Assembly (NCBI GenBank): GCA_004764695.1
Contig: SMSO01000031.1
Location: forward strand, 3,271,048-3,335,047
Reading direction: 5' to 3'
Origin: Schizochytrium sp. TIO01
Lineage: Eukaryota > Sar > Bigyra > Thraustochytrida > Thraustochytriidae
Length of the DNA stretch: 64,000 bases
This document shows, piece by piece, positions 22,956 to 34,086 of the stretch. Numbering within the stretch: position 1 is the stretch's first letter; every line of letters starts with the position of its first letter. A program made the position numbers and the translations under genes. The notes beneath the pieces are model-generated. The model ran no database searches. It saw only the letters and a program-made list of their open reading frames with translations, and was not told where the DNA came from.

Positions 22956-24160
22956 CACACGACATTAGTGTATCTTGAAATAGGCGGATTTCCATAGAGC
23001 GGCCTCCCCAAAATACAATTTCAAAGAAACAGTATCGTCTCATCATGCTTCATACAAATGATCACAATAACTTCTAAGAGAAACATCTTTTATCTAGTAT
23101 GAAATATAGGTTCCATTTAAATATCTATGTGTCGCCTCTCTCAGTTTCTACCCAGGCAATACATCATTTTGGTATCATCATTAACATTTCTAAAAAGCCA
23201 ATTCACTGAGACCAATCAAAGAAACTGCTTGATCTGCTTGAGTAGGTGGGTTTCTTCAAACCACATCCCATAATTAAAGTCCATATAGCACAGGTAAAGT
23301 CGTGATATCCTGCATTCATCTTCGGTTCTATTTCTTATTATGCTTTAGCTCCTCTTGAAATGCATCATCGATACGAGACACTCGCTGCCTTTTGAGCTGA
23401 AAACGCTTAACCAGGTCTATTTCCATGTTGAAGATCTTGGCAACAGCTTTACTCGAGTGACACAAATTCAATTCAGAGTCTCCCCGAGGTCCTTCACTAT
23501 CTCAATTCAGCTTTGAGGCGTCAAGGTGCTGGCTCGTCGATCTCTCGTGAAGAACTTCATTCATTCTACAATTCAGTTCCTAAGAGCCGGGACTTAATAA
23601 TATTTATTACAAGACCCATGCTCACGTATAATATATTTACATACAAAGATTTTGAATCTTGTATTTTTAGTGAAGTGGGTATTCAGATTATAATTTCGTC
23701 CTTGGAGTTGATGGAATGATCTTGTAAAGTGGGTTCTGGCTTTATCTAGATAGTTGTAGGAGTATTATGTCCCAAAGAATCGCGTTCTACGTCTTTTCAA
23801 AGCGTTAAAGAACTTTGACTCGCTTTATGATAGCCAAGATTGCTCGAGGGATTCAGGTTCGGAAGTGCCGAGATACTCTCTAAAGTACTACTAGCGACTT
23901 ATTTTCTGGTACCTATGATTTTGAGTGCTGCCAACACCTTCGTATGAGAAAGTGGACTTTTTGAGGGAAACTTAAAGTGAGAGATAATTGCAGATACGAA
24001 CAAAACCAGAACTCGTTGAGACCTTTCACCAATCGGCCAATCTTGATATAAAGTGAAGTTATAAATTGTGGTTACTTCTGCGTAGGACAGTAAAGCAAAT
24101 ATAGAATACGAAAAGGATCTAACTTGCAAGTAAAGAAACAAGTACAAGCAAAGAACAAAT
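22956..24160. other. spacer between family members B and C
   Basis: About 1.2 kb without a convincing gene. A 68-codon frame near 23.5-23.7 kb has no recognisable feature. Confidence 0.6.
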
Positions 24161-24991
24161 ATGTGGCAAATTCTCGTGGCTGGTGTTGGCATTCGTATCG
24201 CCGTTGGCGCCGGCAGACAGCTTCATCATCGCTATCAAAATAAAAAACTTGCGAAAATGCTCGCTAATGACAAACGCCAGTTGGTTGTCAAGGTGCCATC
24301 CCGAGCAATTCCAGGAAAGCCTTTTATGATCAATTTCGAGAAGCGAAGCTTTCATTTTGATTGCCCCCAGGATAAGTGCCCTGGTGATCTTGTGCAGCTG
24401 CATATTTCGCAATTGAAACCAGTTGTTGTTGGTTCTCAAGCAGACCAAGCTCGCCAATCATCTGCCTCGCTTGGTCGTCGCGGTCGCCGTCAGAGTCGCC
24501 GCGAAAGAAGATACGGCGCAGGAAATCAAAGGAATTCGCTTGCCATTCAAGCTATCCCTGTTGCAGAGATAATTGAAGTGATTGAAAGCCCAGAAGATGA
24601 AGAAAACAACATTGTACACAAGGATGACTCATCGACTGCTCGACCTCATGAAGGCAGCTTGACTCAGCAGGGGTTGAATGTTGCTACAGAGGTTTCCTCT
24701 ACCGATAGCCAACACGTTCTGGAGCTTGTCGTCAATAAAGATCATCTGATCAACGAGAGTGCACCTGAAATGCGTGAGTTTGGTATTATCAATGTACGTG
24801 CAGGAACTCATGTGATCCTTGAAGAGGGTACTCTTGAAAATGGGCTTGGCAGTGACCTCAACGACTATATCGAGATCAGAATCCCTGCAGAGAATAACCG
24901 CCAAGGCATTATAAGCCGTTTTGTGGTCACACCAGTAGCTATGCCTGTGGCACAAAGCATTGGCACGACCACTTCGTTTATCATAGCATAA
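24161..24991 (+). CDS. tandem two-module family, member C (most divergent)
   Basis: A 276-residue protein of unknown function, ATG start, no intron. The first about 18 residues (MWQILVAGVGIRIAVGAG) are hydrophobic and glycine-rich and could be a membrane anchor or signal. Module 1 (about 38-85) is shorter and reads VKVPSRAIPGKPF, FHFDCPQDKCPGDLV. A basic Arg/Ser segment (about 100-120) and an acidic linker follow. Module 2 (about 187-258) has lost the DHKVDE signature (it has DHLINE) but keeps APEMREFGIINV, GTHVILEEG, ENGLG, DYIEI and GIISRFVVTP. It also has NNRQ where members A and D have the GDR loop. It is the most diverged of the four and has lost the VPSQG motif (here IPAEN), so its binding surface may differ or be relaxed. 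Confidence 0.87.
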   Translation: MWQILVAGVGIRIAVGAGRQLHHRYQNKKLAKMLANDKRQLVVKVPSRAIPGKPFMINFEKRSFHFDCPQDKCPGDLVQLHISQLKPVVVGSQADQARQSSASLGRRGRRQSRRERRYGAGNQRNSLAIQAIPVAEIIEVIESPEDEENNIVHKDDSSTARPHEGSLTQQGLNVATEVSSTDSQHVLELVVNKDHLINESAPEMREFGIINVRAGTHVILEEGTLENGLGSDLNDYIEIRIPAENNRQGIISRFVVTPVAMPVAQSIGTTTSFIIA

Positions 24992-25314
24992 AAAGCACCT
25001 GCGTTGCTGAGATACACCAATGATAATTTAGTCATCATAAGCTGTAAGATTAATCAGATGGTATTTTTATTTTTCAAGTACGTTGTGCAGTATTTGCGTT
25101 TTGTATAAATGATAAATAATCTATCTCCTTTAATTTGCACTTTGCCAGCCCGAGCAGTGTCTCTACCATCCAATTAATGTCAAGATAATTCCTGTTATGT
25201 GATGTCTTTGGTTTTAATGTCTTATGATAGCACAATCGTCCATAACTTCACTTTGATGTTGTACTTCTTGACTTATCTTACGGCAGAGCGAGCAATCACA
25301 CACGCAGCAAGGTA

Positions 25315-25355
<41 letters not shown>

Positions 25356-25826
25356 ATCAATTACCAACTCGAAGACAGCTTCGTTGTGCAAAATCGGCGA
25401 AATTTGTATCGATGAGGCACGGGCGCTCCTGAATTCATGGTTCCGTGCCGGTTCTGCGGTTCCCGAGCCGCTGGCCTGGGCAAGATAAGGTCAGCATAAG
25501 GTCTCAGCAGCAGTTTTGGGACGACAGAGCCGTCCGCAAAGGCTGCGTAGACACGAATGCACTGAAGCTTGGGCGCAATCAGAGGCAAAGTTGATCAAAG
25601 CTCTGTCGCTAGAAGCAGTCTTAAGGCTTACGAAAACGAGATCACTGACATTAACAAAAGAGGTCTGAACTGACTCACTTTTGACTTCCATGAAGGCAAT
25701 CTTTATAGCAACGTGATTCAACAATTGTAGACAGCAAACACAGAACTCTGAGCTTTGATTCTCAAGTTGAGGCTTGATAAGCGTATTTGTTGCATCAAGG
25801 GCAATCATCAGTAGAGAGATATTAGT
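24992..25826. other. spacer between family members C and D, with (AG)n tract
   Basis: About 835 bases with no gene. Holds an (AG)n tract at 25317-25351 and the upstream region of member D. Confidence 0.6.
25317..25351. repeat. (AG)n microsatellite
   Basis: About 17 AG dinucleotides, about 475 bases upstream of the start of member D. Such purine tracts in promoters can affect nucleosome placement; here that is only a possibility. Confidence 0.9.
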
Positions 25827-26912
25827 ATGTCCGGGGCAACTGGAGCATCTCTAAGTCGAGGGGTGGCGCCGCCGCCACCTCCACCACGTCCAGCGCCGGA
25901 GAGAAGTTACAGCAGTAACCCTTTCAAAGACTATGTAAACGATGCATTTAACAAGCGGAAAAAGAAGGTGAAGGATCGTGTGGATGCAAAATATGAGTCG
26001 ATTCGAAGCAACGTGCGTGATCAACTCCACCGTGTAGAAACTAGATATCCATCAATTCGAACTGTGCGTGAGCACGTTGAGGCACGTAACGCTGCTTTGA
26101 AAAACGAAAATGAACTCCAAAACATGAACAAATCTTCAAACATGAAAGTAGAAAGGGATTGCAATTTTAAATCTTCAGAAGGAAGCACCTGCGATACCTT
26201 TAATCATCAAACTGTGACTGTTGTTGTTCCAGAGGATGCAGAGCCTGGTGAAGACCTTACGCTGACATTTCGTGGCCAAAGTTATCGTTGGATTGTCCCT
26301 GCAGATGTACATTCAGGGCAGCGCTGCTCAATTCAGGTAGCATCATTGGAGCCAATCGCAACGATTTCACGTTCATCTAGTGGCCCAACACTTTCTGAGA
26401 AGGAGGCTACGAATGCTACCTCATCTCAAGATAGCTCTCACAATGTAGCAGGAGAGTTTGCTACTGCCGGTGTCGAAGGTGTTTCGCTAAGCTCATCTAC
26501 AGTGCAAAGCATTGGTGAGAGTAGGCCCATACCAGTAGATTATCTCCAGCAAGATGAAGCAAATGCTGGTGCCGATGATCAGATCGCAACAATTGTCTCT
26601 AATGAAGATCTTCTGGAGAGTAATGAGGATGTTGACGTGCCGGTTGCAACAATTGTTGAGCTTCCACCTGGTTCAATGTACTGCGTGCTAATTGAAGATC
26701 ATAAGGTCGACGAAAATGCCTCTGAGATGCGCCGATTTAACATTCTAAGCCTAAGGCACGGAACTCTTGTTCGACTTGTTGGCGGCGATTTGGTCAATGG
26801 ACTTGGTGGCGCATTTAAAGAATACATTCGCGTTCAGGTTCCATCTCAGGGCGATCGAGAAGGACTCATTAGTCGTCTATCAGTTGCGGTTTCGAATTCA
26901 GGACCATGGTGA
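25827..26912 (+). CDS. tandem two-module family, member D (proline-rich N-terminus)
   Basis: The longest member, 361 residues, ATG start, no intron, function unknown. It opens with a proline-rich stretch (APPPPPPRPAPERS, about 14-27) of the kind SH3 and WW domains bind. A charged helix (about 35-100, rich in Lys, Arg and Glu) probably forms a coiled coil. Module 1 (about 129-175) reads VTVVVPEDAEPGEDL, FRGQSYRWIVPADVHSGQR. A long acidic, Ser/Thr-rich linker follows. Module 2 (about 284-354) reads EDHKVDENASEMRRFNILSL, GTLVRLVGGD, NGLGG, EYIRV, VPSQGDREGLISRL. The pairing of a polyproline stretch with an SH3-like module, in a cluster of relatives that also carry the SH3-like module, raises the possibility that the proteins bind one another; this is inference. 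Confidence 0.88.
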   Translation: MSGATGASLSRGVAPPPPPPRPAPERSYSSNPFKDYVNDAFNKRKKKVKDRVDAKYESIRSNVRDQLHRVETRYPSIRTVREHVEARNAALKNENELQNMNKSSNMKVERDCNFKSSEGSTCDTFNHQTVTVVVPEDAEPGEDLTLTFRGQSYRWIVPADVHSGQRCSIQVASLEPIATISRSSSGPTLSEKEATNATSSQDSSHNVAGEFATAGVEGVSLSSSTVQSIGESRPIPVDYLQQDEANAGADDQIATIVSNEDLLESNEDVDVPVATIVELPPGSMYCVLIEDHKVDENASEMRRFNILSLRHGTLVRLVGGDLVNGLGGAFKEYIRVQVPSQGDREGLISRLSVAVSNSGPW

Positions 26913-29900
26913 AACCTTGTATTTTATAACTGATTTAGGAGATTTTTGGCGTTGCTCATTTCGTCTTTGTTGATTAGTGCGTGCCAATTATCCCGAGATT
27001 ATGTTTTAATTTCGGTTGGAAAATAATTAAAAAGAATTTTCTATCAGAAAATAGATACTTGTGGAACCATGAGAGTAAACGACATTTCTTCGAAAACTTT
27101 CAGAATTTCCAAATGTATGTTGCTTGCGAATGAATCCATTCGATTTCGACCATGGTTATAAACCTATAATGATTGAGCCGTTTCACGTATATGCTTGTAT
27201 TAGTGTAACTTCTTTTCATATAATTCTCTTTAGACTTGGGAAATTGAGACCGAGTATAAATCTCAGTAAGAAGGTAAAGATTGACTAGAATCGTCTGAAT
27301 TCTTGTCTTTCATTAGCTTAACCCTTTTAAGAATTTTTATTGGAGGAAAGGTTTCAAATGACGACGTTCGAAATTCTGAAATTGGAGTATCTGGTTATTG
27401 ACTACTTATTCTATTTTTGATACTACTTCGGGTACTTTCAATTAAGCCGTAAAATACTCATATGTTAAAATATTCATGTTTCAGATATTTGCAGGTCTCG
27501 ACTCTTACATCTACAGTATTACAAATCTGAAGGACATTAAAAAACAATAATAGTAGTGTGTCTTGACCGTGCAATGTTTCCAGTTCCTTTGGATACTTTT
27601 GATACCTCCACAGCTCTAAGCTTGCAATTTCGAACCCGCCAAGCTGTCTGTTTAAGCTGTTCGCCACTAAAGACTAGCAGAAATCCGAAGATTCCGTCCT
27701 GATCTGCAATTCCTCAAATGTCCACCACTACACTTACCAGTTTTCTCATTTCGTCTTCATCCGCAGCATGATATACTAGATCATTCAAAGGTCGTCATAT
27801 CCACAAATCCCACCTTGCCCCTTTCGGCGCTCCATTTTAACGCTCGCGAACTAAGAATCCTGGACGGCTAAAATGCTCGGGTTTTACAGAGCGATGGTGC
27901 TGCAACGAAAACAAACCCACACCTCAATATAAGCTGTCCCTCTATGAGTCTTAGGGTCCTGGCGAGAGGAGTTCTTATTTGACAGAACGAACTTGTAAGT
28001 TCACACCACTCCAAAAAGACATATTCCCCATGCGAGATTCTCCGAGCAACAGACGAGAGTGCATCCGCTACGAATTGCAACAAACTTGGACTTGGTGAAC
28101 TCAATTAGGATTTCTTCCTTCTTTTTCGGGGAGATAAGCCGGATCATTGCAATTGTCAAGATCCCTCGTCCTATTACAGCTCTAGTACATACCTGCCAAC
28201 TGAACACGAGATCATTTTTTTTTAATTTAATGAGAAGCTTATGCAAGGTACCTCTAGAAGCGTATTTTTGTTTTTCGCAGTAATCATGGATGTCCGTGGA
28301 TGTGCATAAAGGGATGCAGTAGATCTCTTTTTTTAGAAAAAGGTATTTAATTTTTTAAAAAAGACTGTGTTTTTATTTCTTCATAAAATTTTCAAGTTTA
28401 ATCATGAGAAAATAAAAATACTTGTGTAAAAATACATTGGCCGAGTGATTAACCAGTACACTTATGTTTTAAAAGGACATAACCTCATCCTCATCCTTTC
28501 TTTGATTGCAAACTAAAACCCTCTTAAAAGCGACTTTCACAGTTTATCTACAAGATCAAGTTCAGAGTCCTTGCCAAAGAAAAACTAAGCAAAAATACAC
28601 CGCTGTACTTTTCCCGCACAAGCTGTGCTCAAAGCTACTGGCTTCGCAGCTGAAGCCATTGCTCTCGTCGCTGTGGTGCCTACTGGATATGAAGCCGCCG
28701 TTTCGAAGGTGTTTCTGAGATGCAGCAATAGAAATCGGCGACGAGGACTCGGAAGCGCCTCAGCTCCCATGTTCTGCTGAGAATCTGCGTCATCGAAACC
28801 GCCACGTGTGGGGTGGCCGCATAACAGTATCATCAATTTACAAGGTCATGAACGAAATCAGATGAAATAGAATGCAGATTAATCGGACTTGCGTCACGAC
28901 CGGTTCTATTGACATGATTGTAATCCAGCGTATTTCATCGCTCGCAATTCAAAGGTGGCTGCGGATTGGACCAGAGCGACGGAGATAGCCTTGGCTCCGC
29001 TATTTTCGATGGAGGTTTTCGGGTCACTACTCCCAAGAGGCGCTGTTTTCCCGATAGGACGCTACCGAGCGAGGTACCTGCTTGCTTCCCAGGGGACGTC
29101 ATTTCCGCACTTGAAGTTAAAGTTCACGAGACTTATGAATGTATATCCAAAGTTCACGACTCGTGATCTATGCTGTGGATTGATGAGATTTCCTGACTCA
29201 GGGAATGTACCCTTTCGCTTTTCTTTACTTTTCTTGTAGAATTCACTGCATGCTGACGGCAACTAAACTCCTCTGCCATTGACTAAGACTCCACGCATCG
29301 CGCTTCGTCCAACGGGCTGCGTGCCCGCACTGAAAGGGGGTGGCCAAGCGAAGGCGAGCTTTCGGTGCTTGGCAGTCTCGCCGAGCGTCTCTCTTTCCCG
29401 TCTCTGTATGATCCTGAACTTGAAGACGATACTGGTGATCACAACAAGCGAGCAGGTATTCAACTCTTGAAATACAAGTGGATGGAGAAAGAAACACCCT
29501 GAAACACCAAGCGTCCCCGGCCATTCATATGACACATGGGAGGAACTTGAAGGCTGGTAAAAACCATTCGCTCATAAGCTTGCTTAGCATCTACTACCAC
29601 TTCCAGCAAAAATGGAGAGAAGTAAAAGCCGGGTACTCATATAGATTATATATATAAGTAGTACTACATATTTTATTTATTTCATTTCTATTTTATTTTA
29701 TTTTATTTTTATATCGAGATATCGTGATAGGTTACGGTATATATAATTATAATAGTAGTGATAGTAATAATAGTATCGGTGAAAATAGTCGTCATGAAGT
29801 CCGGATAAGAGTACCACCATAGCAAATTTTGTTCATTCTGTCTTCCATGGTAGTATGTCGCGACGCTATCAGGGACATTTTACCTCCGCATGTAGTCTCG

Positions 29901-32226
29901 CAATAATAATGCGTTCTGCTGCAAGGTAAAAATATAGGACCAATGAGTATCTGATACCATCAAAGTGAGATGGTGCTACTTTGCAATGAGAAATCACCTT
30001 AGCTTTAGCTTCTTCTTATACAAAGCTCATTGCAACGTCGTGAGTCGTGACTGTGTAAATTCGTGTGCCGGGTTTGGCGAATACTACCCTCTGAAAGTTT
30101 GCATGCTGTCTATTGGGTTTCATTGCTGCTTCAGCGATTGGAGTAGCTTGAAGAACCGAGGAAGTGTGCCCAAAGAACCTGTTAGTTCTTCAAATGACGT
30201 TGGCCAGCATTAATTACAAACTCGTGTCATCGCATTGCTGTTGGAAACTCACTCAGCTACTCTGCTTTAGTGGCTAATGAAAACTAAGCCGGTAGGACTA
30301 ATAAAAGAAAGACCGTGTATGTATTGCGAATAAAACATTCTCATCCTGGCTCAGAAAGTCGAGCTTCCGCATTACGTTGTTGCATCAGACGGCCTCTACG
30401 TGACGTTTATCATAAATATGAGACCTCATCAAAGTGACAGACTTTACCCACTTGTCCACTCGATTCTGCTCAATTTTGTTAGTGCAAGTTGTATTGCGTT
30501 GGTCGCTGAGACCATGCTGTAAGATCATGCTCAGAGACACCCATTTTCATTGTAATAAACTCAGACATAGTTTGCTAAAAAGCTTGAACGTGTTTCTCTC
30601 ATTGCCCTTTTCATCGCTACATGTGGCAAACTTTGGTTGGTCTGCAGTACAGCAGGATGTCGCATGAGACATTGACAAGAAGAACCTTTGTAGAATTATA
30701 GTTGTGTCCTTTGTGTCTTGGATTAATGACGGTGCGGCTAAATTCGAGTTGCCCACTGCCGTCATACACTGTTTTGCCTGTAACGCAAAATCTGGAAGAC
30801 AAAGTGCACATAACCAGAAAGTCATTGTTGACAAGATGTACCAATTAAATTCAATCCGCAGTGTACCGAAGACAGTCAAGAACTCTGCAAGTAAGACTTT
30901 CAGACAAGAAACAAAGAAAACAATTATAGACATGATGTTACCTAGTGTGACAAAAAATATACGTTGAGTGGCGAGCGCGAATAGCCCTACAGAACTGACC
31001 AACAGGAGAGGTCGGAAATGTTAGGTATAGGTCTTTGTGAATAATACAAGCTTCGATTAAGAATAACAAACGAAGCCTGAATGACATGTCTCGTTGCTCC
31101 GAAAACCGCTAGTTATAAAGATAGATCATTTACCTGAAGATAATAATATCTTTAACGCAGATTATTCACAAATTACTTTACACCTTTTCACTCTTATCAT
31201 GCGATTAAAACTTCATGTTTGGAGCGACTTCGACTTTGTTTAGTTGACATATTATTTTCATGAGATGCTGGATCTTGTTGTTGGTGGTGAGGGGTCTCTT
31301 TAAAATAAATAAAAATCTGGATTAAAACCACGAATTATATGAAGCACAAGTTTTGGCTTTGTGCTTCTCATTATTGCAAAATACAGTATGCAACGCATCA
31401 GTAGATCGCTATAAATGTTGGTTTCTATGAGGCATTTCGTAGATTTATCCTCGTGTTGTTCTCTCCCTCATCAGTTGTTGTCCTATCCTCTTAAGTGGCA
31501 TTTAAGATTTAAAAAAATATAAAGTATACAATATAGGAACCGATTCTAAACGAGCATAGGTCTCGTTGAGTGCACGGTATAAGGTTATTCAGATTCTGAG
31601 ATTTCAAAGTTAAAAGTACTTTGAGCAACTATGGAAGTGATTAAGCATCTTTGATCGCTATTTTTTGTCCCTATTAAAAAAATATACACATATTACAACC
31701 AAACAAGCTTCTACAGGTATTCCCATTATCAACATTAAGCAAAAAAAAGATAATATAGTAACAGAAAGCTGGACCAGGCTAGTATCCAACTTACAGTGCT
31801 CCCTTTTCCAGTTTCGATATCTCTCCATCACTCATTAAGCAACAAAATTTCTTCATACAAGACAAATTTTCGTCCCTGATGGGGTCTTTGCTTTGTTGAA
31901 GCTATGGATTCTTATTTCCTTGTCATGGTCCAGAATGTAGTAGTCCAGCAAACCGTGCGGCCTTTCCCTCAACTCAGAATTCGTAAGTCACATTATTCAT
32001 TTCGTTTCGTCATTATTATTATTATTATTAAAAAACTAAAAATTAAAAAGGGTCACGTATTAAAATAAAATATTAAAAAAAAAACTTTAAATGTGTTATT
32101 ATTTAAACTAAATTTACATAGGAAAATAAGACAGGTCCTTCACAAAGTACAATCCTTCGATGTTCACAGTTTGGTGAAAGTCGTAGTATCGCTACCTGAT
32201 AATACTCCAGGTGTTTAACTTTATCT

Positions 32227-32273
32227 TATATATATATATATGTATATATAGCAAGCTTCTTTCTTTCTTTCCT

Positions 32274-32317
<44 letters not shown>

Positions 32318-32338
32318 TCATTTCTTTTCTTTTCTTTT
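32227..32338. repeat. (TA)n followed by (CTTT)n tract
   Basis: A TA-rich run (32227-32250) and then about 80 bases of pyrimidine-only CTTT units. On the minus strand it opens artificial KERK-type repeat frames. Confidence 0.9.
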
Positions 32339-34060
32339 TGAGCTCCGCTAGATTTTTGTTCCTGCTCATCGTAATTCTTCGGCCACGGCGGCTCTTCTCC
32401 AGGAATTGAATCAATCGATCGACCAATCGAATTCGGTGCAACCGTATTACTCAAGAGCGTGGAAACTATGTAAAGAAGAAGACCTCGAGGCGGTCGAAAG
32501 AAGTATCAGCGGAGGTCATCGGAACACGGTTCGTCTTTTTCTGCACGCGATGGCTTCGACGACTTCTTCTCCGTAATCAGGAAATCAATCAATTCCCTTC
32601 AAGTTCTAACGTTTTTCTTTCTGTCAGAATCAGCTGATTGACCTGCTCGATTTGCCCGAACTTGATCTACCGTGATTTTGCCTTCGTGAGGTGACTGTAC
32701 TATTAATAGTTATATAACATAAACCGTACTATAGAAAATATTTTCTCCACATGGTCTCAGTGAATGTCCTCACAATGTTGTTTCTAACTTACACCATGCC
32801 CCCTTGTTGGAGAGCCCACACTATATTATAATACCTTGAGACTTAAGCTTTCAGGGTGCGAGTCAAGTATTTTTAACAAGCTACAGCTTGTGGGCATGAG
32901 TGGAGATTGTAAAGTGTCTTGTGGAAAGCCCCAGTGGAGAGGGCCTCTTTTCTTTTGCGGGGTCTGGTTTCGGAAAAATAAGCATCGAGAAAGATCAGCC
33001 AGAGGACAGAGGAGTAAAAGAAAGAAGCAGTGTTTCGAAGATGGATTTAGTTGACGGATTGATTGATTAATTAATCCATCGATTGTCCGTAAAACGAGCA
33101 TGCCTGGACAAGGAAAGTCCCTACACCCTCCTTTCTGCTCTCATTTCGACTCAAATTTATTTACAACCCCATTCTCCTGAAAATCTGTCTAATTTCCACA
33201 AACTTGCTTCTCAACGACCTTCGCAAAATGTGGTATATTTTGTAATCAATTTATTTATACATGCATAAAATGTGGCTCCTGCTATCTGATGAGATTCGAG
33301 AACTGAGATACTGTGTAAAAGCCAGCATAGTTCTGCAGTTCATTCCCAGGCAGCGGATCACAGGCTCTTGCTCGACGGGTTCTCTGCCAGCTTTTTCTAA
33401 ACGCTCCGGCCATTGCGTTTCTTGGGTCATCTCGGTGTCTATTGCCGGGAAATAAGAAGGATTCTCTTAGGTCCGCGGCCTTCTCTTCTCTTCTCTTTAT
33501 TTTAAATGTTTTTCTAAATTTTAAACAAAAAGAAACGAAAAAAGCGTTAGTATTTAAGAATAAGAATAACTATTGTTATCAAATGTACAGTGTTATATTT
33601 ACTTTCATAAATAATAATAAAGGACAAGGTAGTCAACTTCTATTCTTCGAACTTGGATCTCTTTCTCTTCAGCTCCTCTTGTTTCTCTGCCCCATCAACC
33701 AATCGCGATAGTGTCGCGCATACACAGGGCCTCCTCTCCGCCCCTCAGGTCCAGGGAAACAAAGGGAAAGAAGGAAAGAAAGAAGGAAAAGGAGGTTTCC
33801 TCTGCCTTCCTTTGCTTTCTTTCTCTGTTTCTCTGCGGACGCTCACTTCTTTCATCCCGAGATGCTTTCTCCGTCCTCTTTCTTTCTTACTTATCTCGTA
33901 CCTACTGCAGGGAGGCTTTTACTATCTAATATCTCTTTCTTTCTTTCAGTAACTCTTCTCTCTTGAAACCTTATTTTGTAAAAATGTTTTAGCTTTGCAC
34001 AGTCATGATGGCTTATTCTATTCTTTACTCCTTATTTTTTTGTTTAAAAAAGAGAAGTTA

Positions 34061-34086
34061 TAATAATAATAATATTATTATTATTA
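34061..34086. repeat. 26-bp perfect AT palindrome
   Basis: Four TAA/AAT triplets are mirrored by ATT/TTA triplets so the 26 bases equal their own reverse complement. This is a by-product of a triplet repeat that switches strand. Confidence 0.7.

Noticed and set aside
30547-31002. 151-codon minus-strand frame with hydrophobic segments
   Set aside because: It would start at TTG, overlaps other frames on the plus strand and has no motif; such lengths occur by chance.
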